Origin: Dyadobacter sp. SG02
GTDB taxonomy: Bacteria; Bacteroidota; Bacteroidia; Cytophagales; Spirosomataceae
Direction: 5' to 3'
NCBI RefSeq assembly: GCF_900109045.1
Contig: NZ_FNYL01000002.1
Span: forward strand, 1 to 64,000
DNA length: 64,000 bases
In this document: one piece after another, positions 25,928-35,026 of the stretch
Layout: each line of letters begins with the position of its first letter
How positions within the stretch are numbered: position 1 is the stretch's first letter
Translations under genes and position numbers: made by a program
The notes under the pieces: model-generated
What the model saw: the letters and a program-made list of their open reading frames with translations, nothing else
Told to the model about the DNA's origin: nothing
The model's database searches: none

Positions 25928-27808
25928 CTAGTCAAATATCACCCGATGCTCGCGGACGTGGCCGCGCTCGGTCACTTGCAGGACATATGCTCCCGGGCTG
26001 GATTTTTCAGCAAGTTTCAGTTCAACAAAGCCTGTTTCACGACGGCTTGTCTGAATAGGTACCTGTCGGCCATAGAGGTCGTATAATTGAATGACCGCGT
26101 TTGCCGGCTCATCCAGCCGCAGGTGAAAACTTCCTGCCGTGGAAGGGTTCGGATATACTGAATAGTCGCCGCTCAGGATTACAGCACGCCATGGATAAGT
26201 TGTCGTTTTGCCGTCGATATCCACCTGTTTCAACCGGTAGTAACTTGTTCCGTGAAAGGGTATTTCATCGACGTAATAATAGGTGTGGGTTGCCGCAAGT
26301 TGCTCATCAGGTGAAACGCGGGTTAATGGGCCGATATCTTTCAGGTCTTTGCTTTTCTCAATTTCAAAGTAGGCATTATCAACTTCATTGGCGGTAACCC
26401 ATCTCAGTTCAACGGAATTATGATCTCGGGGTTGTGCTGAAAAGCTGATCAGCGAGACTGGAAGTGCAGGATCGACATCGAGCTTGACAACCCATATGTC
26501 GTACAACCCGTGATTGCCCGACACATCGCCGTCGTTGGAGGCGGCATTTCCCACTACAACTATACTTCCGTCGGGATTAACCGCTGCGCACCAGGCTTCT
26601 TCACCAGCTGTACCACCCATTATCTTCTGCCAAATGATATTACCTGGCAGACCTATTTTCAATACCCAGAAGTTAGACCATCCCCTGGAAACCCCGTCAG
26701 AACCCGTTTCCCACGTCTCACCAACTACGATCAGTCCACCGTCGATCATCGGGACGATGCGATAAGCATCGTCTGCCGCAAAGCCGCCATACCTTTTGTC
26801 CCAGAGTTTGTTTCCGTCTTCATCGTATCTAACCAGCCACAAATCCGCGCCATCGGGGTAGACACTGTTTGATTTATAACCTGCTATGACGACCCCGTTT
26901 TTTGTGCTCGCAACACTAAAGGCCCCTTGCGCCCAAAATTCCGGCTTTTCAAACCGTTCCCACAGCAATATTCCCACCAAATTTATTTTGATTGTCCATG
27001 AACCGGCGAACCAGGGGCTTGGATTCCCGGTAACATCACCGTCCGTTGAATAAGTCGTTCCGGTCATGACAACATTGCCATCCGGCGAAAAGGTCATACC
27101 TGCCGAAAGGTCCATGGAAGTACCCCCATAGCATTTTTGCATAATAAGCGCCCCAACTTCATCGATTATCAAAAACCAGAAATCAGCATCTCCGTGATTG
27201 CCCGACACGTCTCCGTCATTAGAACTAGTGGAGCCGGAAAGTACCAGATTGCCATCAGCGAGTGCCCATCCGGTTGTTACCCCATCGGAGCCACTGCCGC
27301 CATAGGTTTTTTGCCAGATGATAGCCCCAGAAGAATTGATCCTGAGAATCCACGCATCGGAGCTACCATGGTTTGCCGTTACATCACCATCATTGGACAT
27401 TGTGGAGCCAAAAATATAGAAGCCGCCATCTGTGGTCTCCAGTGCGCCCGATGCAGATTCGTACCCCGTTCCCCCATAAGCTTTTTGCCAACCGACATTA
27501 CCATTAGCATCCAGTTTCACGACCCAGAAATCGGAGAGCCCGTGCACACCCGTAACATCTCCGTTATTGGAATTGGCCCCGCCAACTACAAGGGATCCTC
27601 CGTCGAGGGTCCGGATAACGGCGCGTCCAGACTCATCGGCTGTGCCTCCAAGCGTTTTTTTCCACAACACATTCGGAGGCTGTGCATGTGCAAAAAGCGG
27701 TACGAGCAAAATGAATACGTAAAACAGTTTTACGAAGAATAAAAACAGGGTAGCGGCGCATGTAGATCCTGAATTGCCCATGGCGGACATCGTAGGTTTG
27801 TAGTTCAT
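25928..27808 (-). CDS. T9SS-secreted beta-propeller protein
   Basis: This 626-residue protein has a long hydrophobic leader ending FAHAQ. About seven ~58-residue blades follow with the pattern W(K/Q)KxxGG / DGGxxxxGxTxSNDGDVxGN / DxWxxKxxxxG, for example TLDGGSLVVGGANSNNGDVT and DFWVVKLDANGNVGWQKAYG. Next is a FN3-like linker (ELRWVTANEVDNAYFEIEKS, SYYRLKQVDIDGKTTTY), and a type A T9SS sorting domain from YSVYPNPSTAGSFHLRL to EHRVIFD. This repeat class is common among Bacteroidota secreted proteins of unknown binding partner. Starts at 27808, 27790 or 27781 are all possible; the leader is shared. It is the first gene of a two-cargo operon. Confidence 0.88.
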   Translation of the reverse strand: MNYKPTMSAMGNSGSTCAATLFLFFVKLFYVFILLVPLFAHAQPPNVLWKKTLGGTADESGRAVIRTLDGGSLVVGGANSNNGDVTGVHGLSDFWVVKLDANGNVGWQKAYGGTGYESASGALETTDGGFYIFGSTMSNDGDVTANHGSSDAWILRINSSGAIIWQKTYGGSGSDGVTTGWALADGNLVLSGSTSSNDGDVSGNHGDADFWFLIIDEVGALIMQKCYGGTSMDLSAGMTFSPDGNVVMTGTTYSTDGDVTGNPSPWFAGSWTIKINLVGILLWERFEKPEFWAQGAFSVASTKNGVVIAGYKSNSVYPDGADLWLVRYDEDGNKLWDKRYGGFAADDAYRIVPMIDGGLIVVGETWETGSDGVSRGWSNFWVLKIGLPGNIIWQKIMGGTAGEEAWCAAVNPDGSIVVVGNAASNDGDVSGNHGLYDIWVVKLDVDPALPVSLISFSAQPRDHNSVELRWVTANEVDNAYFEIEKSKDLKDIGPLTRVSPDEQLAATHTYYYVDEIPFHGTSYYRLKQVDIDGKTTTYPWRAVILSGDYSVYPNPSTAGSFHLRLDEPANAVIQLYDLYGRQVPIQTSRRETGFVELKLAEKSSPGAYVLQVTERGHVREHRVIFD

Positions 27809-27918
27809 AAGCCGGTGGATTGAGCGGTTGGTTTGGAAAAGTCAATCGTGCTGAAAATCAATATGATATAAGTAATTCGCCACTGCGAACTACTAGTAAG
27901 TAACCAAATACTTATTCA

Positions 27919-28107
27919 ATGGTACAATTTGGGCTTGTTTATGATCTGGATTATGAACGGGAACTGACTGAACAGGAGATTCAAGAAATTATGGATTCTC
28001 ACCCAGGAACACTGTCGCCTACTCCTGACGAAGAAATAGAAATTGCATATCTAATGGAAACATTGATCCCGAATCGGTTGCGAGTTGATATAGATTTGTT
28101 TTTATGA
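27919..28107 (+). CDS. small acidic hypothetical protein
   Basis: The 62-codon plus-strand frame (MVQFGLVYDLDYERELTEQE) is strongly acidic and helix-prone (IQEIMDSHPG, DEEIEIAYLMETLIP) with no leader or membrane segment. Its composition is more gene-like than other short frames nearby, and its ATG follows a possible promoter-rich gap, but no family was recognised and no neighbour supports it. Confidence 0.35.
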   Translation: MVQFGLVYDLDYERELTEQEIQEIMDSHPGTLSPTPDEEIEIAYLMETLIPNRLRVDIDLFL

Positions 28108-28471
28108 CGAAGAGCGAGAGATTTAACGATCGGATGCCGTGTGATAGCAATGGTCAGGCCATACCCCGAACAAATTCGAGTTGACAATTACGTAAGGCTT
28201 CAAATGCGGGGAAGCTTACATTGGGATATCTTCATGACTTCGTCAGCCACAGCAACACGATCATCGCGCCGATGCTATCGAGGGTAAAGCGGTTCCGCGA
28301 CCAAGTTCATGTGACTACTTCTGGAAAATAGACATTTTGGAACATAAAGAGTTTGTGCTGATACGAAAGGTGGTAGTTGACTCATAAATTTGTATTCGTG
28401 GAATACAAACATCTGACCGCACTGCTCAATTTTGAGTTTATTATATAAAATTTCGTGGGTTTAAATACAGT
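28108..28471. other. intergenic with a 9-bp palindrome and a coding scrap
   Basis: A plus-strand scrap near 28206-28330 reads AGKLTLGYLHDFVSHSNTII and PMLSRVKRFRDQV before a stop; it looks like the tail of a lost gene but has no start. At 28389-28409 lies a perfect 9-bp inverted repeat. The stretch ends at the 3' end of the Crp/Fnr gene. Confidence 0.35.
28389..28409. repeat. 9-bp perfect inverted repeat
   Basis: TTTGTATTC and GAATACAAA flank a 3-nt spacer (GTG). It lies 63 bases past the stop of the Crp/Fnr gene. No T-run follows on the minus strand, so it may be a weak terminator or a dyad operator rather than a classical terminator. Confidence 0.5.
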
Positions 28472-29092
28472 TCACCAGATTTCTAGGGGGGGGACTAGAT
28501 GGAAAATAAGAGTAGATACTTTTATTTGTGAAAACCGGCGTCTTATTCTTGACAAATCAAACGCGCTAATCCCCAAATAACTAGCAATGTGCTGTCCCTG
28601 TACAGTCTTAATAAGGCTTGGATTTTCCTTGCAAAATTGCCCATACCGTTCGACTGAGGTCAACATTTTCCAATTGTACATCCTGGTAGTGCTTAACCTT
28701 AAATTGCGATACGACAGCTTACAAGCCAATATCTGAAGTTCAGTATATTTGGATAAAAGCTCATGGTAATCGTTTTTTGAAATCTCCCAAAATTCTATCG
28801 GTGTACAACACTCTATATATTCCTTTGATGGTTCGTCAAAAAGAAAACTATCAATTGATAATACTAAATCGCCAGCTTGGGAGAATCGGCTTGTCCATTC
28901 CTTTCTATCCAGTCTATAAAAGTTCCGAGTTACGCCTTTCACCAAAAAAATAAGTGTTTGTTGTCGATCATTTGGAATCAAGATTTGAGCTTTCCGGGGC
29001 AATTTCCTTTTGACAAACCGTTTGGCTATCTCAGACAGGGCATCCTCACTGACGTCAAGGTGAGATTTTATCAAATGCACAATTGATTCCAT
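28472..29092 (-). CDS. Crp/Fnr family transcriptional regulator
   Basis: This 206-residue protein has a cyclic-nucleotide-binding-type beta-roll at about 25-115 (FVKRKLPRKAQILIPNDRQQ, FLVKGVTRNFYRL, FSQAGDLVLSIDSFLFDEPS), the long dimerisation helix, and a C-terminal winged helix with HIASYLGISAFDLSRIRRRF as the recognition helix. The ligand-binding Arg/Ser of cAMP-binding members is not evident and there are no Fnr Cys clusters, so the signal is unknown. It is transcribed away from the lipoprotein/DUF4249/TonB run that starts at 29389 and may control that run from the shared 296-bp gap (inference). Confidence 0.88.
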   Translation of the reverse strand: MESIVHLIKSHLDVSEDALSEIAKRFVKRKLPRKAQILIPNDRQQTLIFLVKGVTRNFYRLDRKEWTSRFSQAGDLVLSIDSFLFDEPSKEYIECCTPIEFWEISKNDYHELLSKYTELQILACKLSYRNLRLSTTRMYNWKMLTSVERYGQFCKENPSLIKTVQGQHIASYLGISAFDLSRIRRRFSQIKVSTLIFHLVPPLEIW

Positions 29093-29388
29093 GCGGTATT
29101 CAATAAGTCTGGTAGCTAAAAAGTAATCTTTGGTTACAAACTAGCCGATTTCTTGCGAATTCGCAATAGTTTAATAAAAAATGAAAGAATAATTTTACGC
29201 CTAATGTAAATAGAATGGCGTATTCATTGAGCAATTCTTTGTGCTACGCAGCGTAGAACACTTTTGAATATAATTTTAAAAGTGTGTCTATCAATTTTTT
29301 TAAAAAAAGCTCACCCAGGATTTTGCGGTCGGAGGGTGAGCTCAAAGCAGTTCAAACTATTTTTCACAATTTAAACCAAAGTAAAAGT

Positions 29389-30327
29389 ATGAAGAAATTG
29401 TTGCTTTTGTTAGTCGGAGGTGTATTCTTCCTGTCCTGTGGTGACAAAGAAGGAAAAATTAGCCCGTCACCTGATGCAGAGCGAGTGGGCTCGATAAATG
29501 ATGTTGAGGTTGTGAACGGGGTGCTCAAATTCTCCTCTAAAACTCATCTGAATAGCGTGGTGAAGGAAATTGCGAATCAAAAGGATATGAGTAACTGGTA
29601 TGCCGGCTCTGGTTTCACATCATTGTTGAAACGGCAAAATGCCATAACCACAGCACAATATGATAAAATCGCTGAAACTGGTGAGTTTGGCGAGCTTTCC
29701 GACGTTGCAATATTCAGAGGGAGCGGCGAAAACAAGATCTTGGAGAAGATCGTAGATGATCCAAGGCTGGCAGCAATTTTGAATGCAAAAGGATACATAA
29801 TAGTGTCAGATACAGCCTATCATATCGGAGCTGAAAGGGCAAGTGCAATAAAAATTGGTCAGGACTACGGTATTTTGAAGGAATTTTTGACTAATTATAA
29901 CATGGCAGGGGTGAAATACAGCAAAGTTATAAATGAACAACTGGGAAATGCCAGGGTACAAGATTACCAAAATACCGATGGGAATCGCCGGATTATTGGG
30001 GAGTTTAAACGTCATCTAGCTCCTTTTTACAGCTCGCTCGTTGTCAAAGTAAGCTATAAAAAGAAAAATGTGATTGGATGGAGTGGTACTGCGGCAGATC
30101 ATCTTAGTTTCACAACTTCAGGTACTTACGAAAAAAATGAGGCAGGCTTTATTTCAAGATCTCCTTTTTCTGGATCAAGAAGTGGCAACAATGTAGAAGA
30201 GATCAGTATGTTCGTTGTCGAAGTTTACGGACCGGCAGGGCTGTCCTGGCTCTCCGATTGCCGGGCTAACATGTACTGCCAGGTTACACCTTCAAAATTG
30301 TATAATGTGGATTTCTATCCAGAATGA
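29389..30327 (+). CDS. lipoprotein of unknown function
   Basis: From ATG 29389 (MKKLLLLLVGGVFFLSCGD) this is a clear lipoprotein with Cys17. A 35-codon in-frame extension to 29284 precedes the leader and is rejected. The mature protein has an N-terminal helical part (LKFSSKTHLNSVVKEIANQK, SGFTSLLKRQNAITTAQYDK), a segment DPRLAAILNAKGYIIVSDTA and HIGAERASAIK, and a C-terminal beta region ending CQVTPSKLYNVDF. The arrangement recalls DUF4848-type Bacteroidota lipoproteins, but this is tentative. The neighbours downstream on the same strand are DUF4249 and TonB receptor genes (gap 122 bases). Confidence 0.7.
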   Translation: MKKLLLLLVGGVFFLSCGDKEGKISPSPDAERVGSINDVEVVNGVLKFSSKTHLNSVVKEIANQKDMSNWYAGSGFTSLLKRQNAITTAQYDKIAETGEFGELSDVAIFRGSGENKILEKIVDDPRLAAILNAKGYIIVSDTAYHIGAERASAIKIGQDYGILKEFLTNYNMAGVKYSKVINEQLGNARVQDYQNTDGNRRIIGEFKRHLAPFYSSLVVKVSYKKKNVIGWSGTAADHLSFTTSGTYEKNEAGFISRSPFSGSRSGNNVEEISMFVVEVYGPAGLSWLSDCRANMYCQVTPSKLYNVDFYPE

Positions 30328-30449
30328 CCCTGGTTTTTTATAATCTGCATACGCATCCAACGAACTACGCAGATTTGAACTAAGATGGCCAAGCCGTGTA
30401 AATACTATATGTGTATACATGGTTTGGCTTTAAGCATATCTATCTGACT

Positions 30450-31394
30450 ATGAACATTAGGCGCTTTCTTTTTTTCTCACTAACACTCTTAGTAGGCTGT
30501 AAAGAACAAGACTTGGAAATGAATGTCCCATATTCGGGCGACAAACTTGTTCTGTGGGGGAAACTTCAAGCGAATTCCTCATTTAAATTACAAGTCACGA
30601 AGACTTTTAATCCGGTTGGAAATATTCCGAATGATGTTACAGTGAATAATGCCACCGTCGTATTGTATAAAAACGGAAAAATATACCTGACACTTTCACA
30701 TTCCGGCAAGGAGCCTGGGTTCTACACATCCGATAGCGTGATTCAGGCGGGTGCCAGCTACTTTGTCAAGGTGTCGGCACCTTCGTTACCTACGGCAGAA
30801 TCGGCTGTTGTGACTGTCCCCGCCGAAATATCTGAGGTGACTGCAGTGCGGACACATGATGTTGTTCCTCAAATGAACCATCAAACTCCACAAGATTTGG
30901 TTACTCTATATCTTGCAAAAGAAGATGCGATGTCCGAAAAGTATCTTAGCATCAAGTTGATGAGTTACTACAAAAGTGATACGCTTTCCAGCTATCCCTA
31001 TGCTTCGGCAGATAATATACCTGCGAATGAAGAAGATTGCCATACTTGGGGAACGGAACCGGAGAAGCCAAAATACAATGCGGTTATAAAAGCCTATCTT
31101 TTTCCACAAAGTCGCGTCTTCTTGATGTCCAGTCAATGCTTGCCAGTACCGGCGACACCACTGAAATTTTACGTGGAAACAGCAACTGGCTACAATTATA
31201 CTGACCGGGCATTAAAAGTGACTGCGCGTATTGGCGTGGTTTCCAAAGAATACTTTGAATATGCGAAAATAGAAAACAAGCAACCGGAAGGTGTAGACCA
31301 CTTGGTACTTCCTCCACAGCAGGCACTAACCAATGTTAAAAATGGCTACGGACTTATTTTTGCGTCCAGCGAAAAAACCATAGAGCTACTATGA
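30450..31394 (+). CDS. DUF4249 family lipoprotein, TonB-receptor partner
   Basis: From ATG 30450 (MNIRRFLFFSLTLLVGC) the protein has a lipobox Cys17 and about 297 mature residues. The DUF4249 pattern is present: KLVLWGKLQANSSFKLQVTK followed by TFNP, NNATVVLYKNG, GFYTSDSVIQAGASYFVKV, and later a long strand-rich region with CLPVPATPLKFYVETATGYN. DUF4249 lipoproteins are surface-exposed companions of TonB-dependent receptors. Its stop overlaps the receptor start by 4 bases (ATGA at 31391-31394), so translation is coupled. The transported substrate is unknown. Confidence 0.85.
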   Translation: MNIRRFLFFSLTLLVGCKEQDLEMNVPYSGDKLVLWGKLQANSSFKLQVTKTFNPVGNIPNDVTVNNATVVLYKNGKIYLTLSHSGKEPGFYTSDSVIQAGASYFVKVSAPSLPTAESAVVTVPAEISEVTAVRTHDVVPQMNHQTPQDLVTLYLAKEDAMSEKYLSIKLMSYYKSDTLSSYPYASADNIPANEEDCHTWGTEPEKPKYNAVIKAYLFPQSRVFLMSSQCLPVPATPLKFYVETATGYNYTDRALKVTARIGVVSKEYFEYAKIENKQPEGVDHLVLPPQQALTNVKNGYGLIFASSEKTIELL

Positions 31395-33727
31395 GCCAGC
31401 CGTTTACATACATTTTCATTTTATTGTTTACTTCCATTGGGCAGGCTTTTGCGCAAAAAGTTACTGTAAGTGGAACGGTTCGCGATGCTACAAGCGGCGA
31501 ATTGCTTATCGGAGCTTCTGTTAGCGATAGCATTGCGGGAACGGGAGTGCAAACTAATGCATATGGCTTCTTTAGCATTGAAGTTCCTTCTTCGGGCCAT
31601 CATCTTAAAGTAAGCTATGTGGGTTATTCGCCAGCTCATATAACCAGCATTTCCAATCTTGGTTTTCCTTTGGAAATAAAGTTGTATCAGCAGAATAATC
31701 TCAATGAGATAAGCATCAGAGAAAATAAGCTTTTCAGTGCACCTATCGGGAGTTTGTCAATTCCTATTCACAGAATTAAGGCGTTGCCAGCATTACTTGG
31801 TGAAGTTGATGTCCTGAAAGCTTTAAGCTATACCCCTGGTGTTTCCACCGGTACAGAGGGAAGTGCAGGACTATACATTCGCGGTGGAACGCCGGATCAA
31901 AATTTGATTCTTCTGGACGAAGTACCTGTATATAATGTCATGCATTTAGGTGGGTTTTTCTCAGTATTTAACCCGACTTCTTTAAAATCCGTAGATCTGT
32001 ACAAAGGTGCATTCCCAGCCAGGTACGGGGGCAGGCTTGCCTCTGTTATCGACCTTACGATGAAGGATGGGAACAATCAGAAATTCGGAGGAGAAGTCGG
32101 GATAGGACTGCTAAATCAAAAACTTACGTTGGAAGGACCTCTCATTAAAAATAAGGCATCCTTTATCATATCAGGTCGCGTTTCGACATTAGGGCTTACA
32201 TCTCTATTCAGTTTACGTAAGAAGCACAGCTCTGGCACAGGGGAGAGGCGTGTGTATCGATTTTATGACCTAAATGCAAAGTTCAATTACCAGATCAATA
32301 AAACGGATCAAGTATATATTAGTCTTTACAATGGCTTTGATCGATTTAAATATACCGAGTGGAGCGCCAGCGGTAATGGTAAAGAAGCAGAAACAGCCAT
32401 CGGGAATAATTGGGGAAACACGACGGCGACACTCCGGTACAGCAAAGTATTCTCTCAAAAACTTTTCGCAAGATTTGCTGTTCTCTATTCGAAGTACACC
32501 AGCGAATTCACGAATGATTTCCAAGACCAAAATATAAATGAACAACCTGTAAATTTTTATAGGTATACCAATGCTGGTGTAAGCGATTGGGGAGGCAAAA
32601 TCCAGTTTGACTATTTTCCGGTGAATCGATTGGGCTTGAAGTTTGGTATCGACGGCACACGACATTCATTTAGCCCGTTTGTAACGAAAAGCAACTACAA
32701 CGGATTGTTTGATAACTCCAAAGGAGGTGGGCTTCCTGCATATCAGTTGGATTTATATGTCGACGGAGATATCGCCATAACTTCGAGCATCCGGCTTAAT
32801 CCCGGGTTACGTTACAGTATTTATAAAGTAAGCGACCGTACATTCTATAATTCGGAACCACGACTCGGATTAAGCTATTCCCTTTCAAACAACTGGAAAC
32901 TAAAAGCGGGTTTCTCGGTGATGAATCAATACCTCCACCAACTGACCAACAATGGCTTCGGATTTGGTTATGATGCCTGGGTTCCTTCTACGGATAAGGT
33001 AGTGCCTTCAAGAGCTAGGCAATTGTCACTGGGATTGTATAAAATTTTTCCAAACTCAGGCTGGGAGCTATCACTTGAAGTATATGCTAAAAGGCAGACA
33101 AATCTGATTGACTATCCCGATGGCACCAATTTCACCGGCTTGCTGGCCGATTCCTGGGATTCAATAGTAATTAAAAATGGGACAGGTAGGGGAAAAGGAT
33201 TTGAATTTATGGCCGCCAAAAGCATTGGTAAGTTTAAGGGGTCGCTTTCTTACACCTTGTCCAAATCTGAGAGAAGGTTTACAGGCATAAATGATAACAA
33301 CTGGTTTCCAATGAAATATGACAGGCGGCACAACATTTCGCTTACGGCTGGCTATGCAATTGGAAATAAATGGACGCTCAATAGCGCATTTATTTATCAA
33401 ACAGGACATTCTGTTACATTACCTGTGGCCGCCACATTGACGGAAAATAATTCGGACCCAAAGTTTATATACGACTATCGGAATAACGGAAGGATGCCTG
33501 CCTTCCATCGATTGGATATTGGTGCTGTCAAATCTTTAACCACTGCCCGAAAACGTAATGCTGAGTTGGGGATTGGGCTATACAATGTTTATAACAGAAA
33601 AAACCCCTTATATCTTGACCTTAAAGTTCAGCGCAGTAATAGTGATTTCAAGCCGACAGGAATTTCCATCAAGCAGGTTTCTTTTCTCCCAATACTGCCT
33701 TATATAAGCTACACATTGAAATTTTAG
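31391..33727 (+). CDS. TonB-dependent outer-membrane receptor
   Basis: This 778-residue protein has a signal peptide (FTSIGQAFAQ), then a carboxypeptidase-regulatory-like domain (KVTVSGTVRDATSGELLIGA), the plug with AGLYIRGGTPDQNLILLDEV and VFNPTSLKSVDLYKGAFPAR, and a barrel of ~22 strands ending LPYISYTLKF, with Phe at the C-terminus. It imports a bound ligand across the outer membrane using TonB energy, with the coupled DUF4249 lipoprotein as likely lid or capture protein. It is shorter than SusC-type receptors (~1000) and lacks a SusD partner, so a small non-glycan ligand is plausible (inference). Confidence 0.92.
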   Translation: MSQPFTYIFILLFTSIGQAFAQKVTVSGTVRDATSGELLIGASVSDSIAGTGVQTNAYGFFSIEVPSSGHHLKVSYVGYSPAHITSISNLGFPLEIKLYQQNNLNEISIRENKLFSAPIGSLSIPIHRIKALPALLGEVDVLKALSYTPGVSTGTEGSAGLYIRGGTPDQNLILLDEVPVYNVMHLGGFFSVFNPTSLKSVDLYKGAFPARYGGRLASVIDLTMKDGNNQKFGGEVGIGLLNQKLTLEGPLIKNKASFIISGRVSTLGLTSLFSLRKKHSSGTGERRVYRFYDLNAKFNYQINKTDQVYISLYNGFDRFKYTEWSASGNGKEAETAIGNNWGNTTATLRYSKVFSQKLFARFAVLYSKYTSEFTNDFQDQNINEQPVNFYRYTNAGVSDWGGKIQFDYFPVNRLGLKFGIDGTRHSFSPFVTKSNYNGLFDNSKGGGLPAYQLDLYVDGDIAITSSIRLNPGLRYSIYKVSDRTFYNSEPRLGLSYSLSNNWKLKAGFSVMNQYLHQLTNNGFGFGYDAWVPSTDKVVPSRARQLSLGLYKIFPNSGWELSLEVYAKRQTNLIDYPDGTNFTGLLADSWDSIVIKNGTGRGKGFEFMAAKSIGKFKGSLSYTLSKSERRFTGINDNNWFPMKYDRRHNISLTAGYAIGNKWTLNSAFIYQTGHSVTLPVAATLTENNSDPKFIYDYRNNGRMPAFHRLDIGAVKSLTTARKRNAELGIGLYNVYNRKNPLYLDLKVQRSNSDFKPTGISIKQVSFLPILPYISYTLKF

Positions 33728-33789
33728 CTGCGTTTGTAGCAAATTGGAAGAAATTTGCTCTTCTTACCTTTCACTCAGACGATATTTCT

Positions 33790-34431
33790 ATGAAGCAAAT
33801 ACGGAACATACTCATTATTTGGCTTGTTGTCCTTGCATCAATTAGCCATACACATGCACAGGAAAATTCAGCATTGAGCGAACCAACCAATAGTTCAGAC
33901 AAAGCTTCTTCTGCTGTACTGAAAAAAGGACGCATCGTTGCAACGTTAAATGCCTCGGCGTCTGCGGCAAATGATATCCAGCAATTAACCAGGACTTGGT
34001 CACTCACGCCTCAGATCGGTTATCTTATAGCCGATCGTTTGGTAGTTGGATTACAATTTTCAATGGGGAAACGTTACCAGAAGACTAAATCCGGGGCACC
34101 AGTTACCTTCGTGTTTCCTGAATATCAACTATACTCGGCGCTCCCTGAAATCTATTCCCGCTATTACCTTCTCAGGTTCAGACTAAAGCCATTTGTGCAA
34201 CTCTCCTCCGGCTATAATTTCCAATGGGGAAAGGAGTACATTGATGGTATGCACACGACCGTAAATTCTCAAAACTTTGCTTTATCCGGCGCGTTTGGGT
34301 TGAACTTACGACTGAGCCGGCGTATTGGCTTAGAGGCTCTTTTTAATACGCGCTTCGATAACAATTCTAAGCTCATCGATCCAAATGAACTCCTCAAATA
34401 CAGACTAGGCGTATCCATATCTGTCAATTAA
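33790..34431 (+). CDS. outer-membrane beta-barrel-type protein
   Basis: This 213-residue protein has a signal peptide ending THAQ, an ~25-residue Ser/Ala-rich linker, and eight or so amphipathic strands (GRIVATLNASASAANDI, WSLTPQIGYLIADRLVVGLQ, LRFRLKPFVQLSSGYNFQWG, LRLSRRIGLEALFNTRF), consistent with a small OmpA/OmpW-like barrel. The C-terminus (RLGVSISVN) lacks the terminal aromatic residue. It follows the receptor gene by 62 bases on the same strand and is probably the last gene of that run. The function is unknown. Confidence 0.72.
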   Translation: MKQIRNILIIWLVVLASISHTHAQENSALSEPTNSSDKASSAVLKKGRIVATLNASASAANDIQQLTRTWSLTPQIGYLIADRLVVGLQFSMGKRYQKTKSGAPVTFVFPEYQLYSALPEIYSRYYLLRFRLKPFVQLSSGYNFQWGKEYIDGMHTTVNSQNFALSGAFGLNLRLSRRIGLEALFNTRFDNNSKLIDPNELLKYRLGVSISVN

Positions 34432-35026
34432 TCCTTGGTTGTATAACTTGACGTTTTGTTAAGCAGAGAATGCTGTCATCTCCCAGAAAGGCTATCCTAA
34501 AATCTTAAAAAATTTAAAAATACGCAGCCAGGTTTAAAAGTCTTTGGTAGCCATGAAAGGGCGATACTCCTACAATCTTTCTGCATTGAATAATAGCCGC
34601 CGAAGTGACTTTGTAGGCTTTCCCGAATTACGCTTGAAGAGCAAGTGGCTCTGACGTAGCTTGACCAATCCTCACGAACTCCGCATGACTTGTAGAACCG
34701 ATGTTCAGAGCTTACCGGGAAGGTAAAGGTATTTTTTAATACAATTCACAGCATGTTCCAGCAGTCTAAGCCAATTGATGCGGACGTCGAGTTGCTGTCG
34801 AAGAAAGGGGATTGAACCTACATATGCCGTGCGTATTTTGCGCACTCACATTTAAAACCGGCATCCCTAAAGTCATCGCCCTGCCTTACGATGAATGAAC
34901 AAGCGTATGTGCTACTGATGCACATTTTTGAGGTTATCTGTGTTATTATAAGTTGAAAAAAGGCACACCGGGCAAAATAGTGGTACGCCGATTTATCCGA
35001 TGAAGCATTTTTGGGCAAGCTCCCCA
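34432..35026. other. 595-bp stretch without a supported gene
   Basis: The only frame above 60 codons (minus, 34818-35027) has no family features. A plus-strand scrap MFQQSKPIDADVELLSKKGD (34753-34815) could be a gene tail but has no context. The stretch separates the receptor run from the permease operon; no clear terminator hairpin was found. Confidence 0.35.

Noticed and set aside
29284..29388. In-frame N-terminal extension of the 29.4-kb lipoprotein
   Set aside because: It would put 35 charged residues before a perfect lipoprotein leader; ATG 29389 is the real start.
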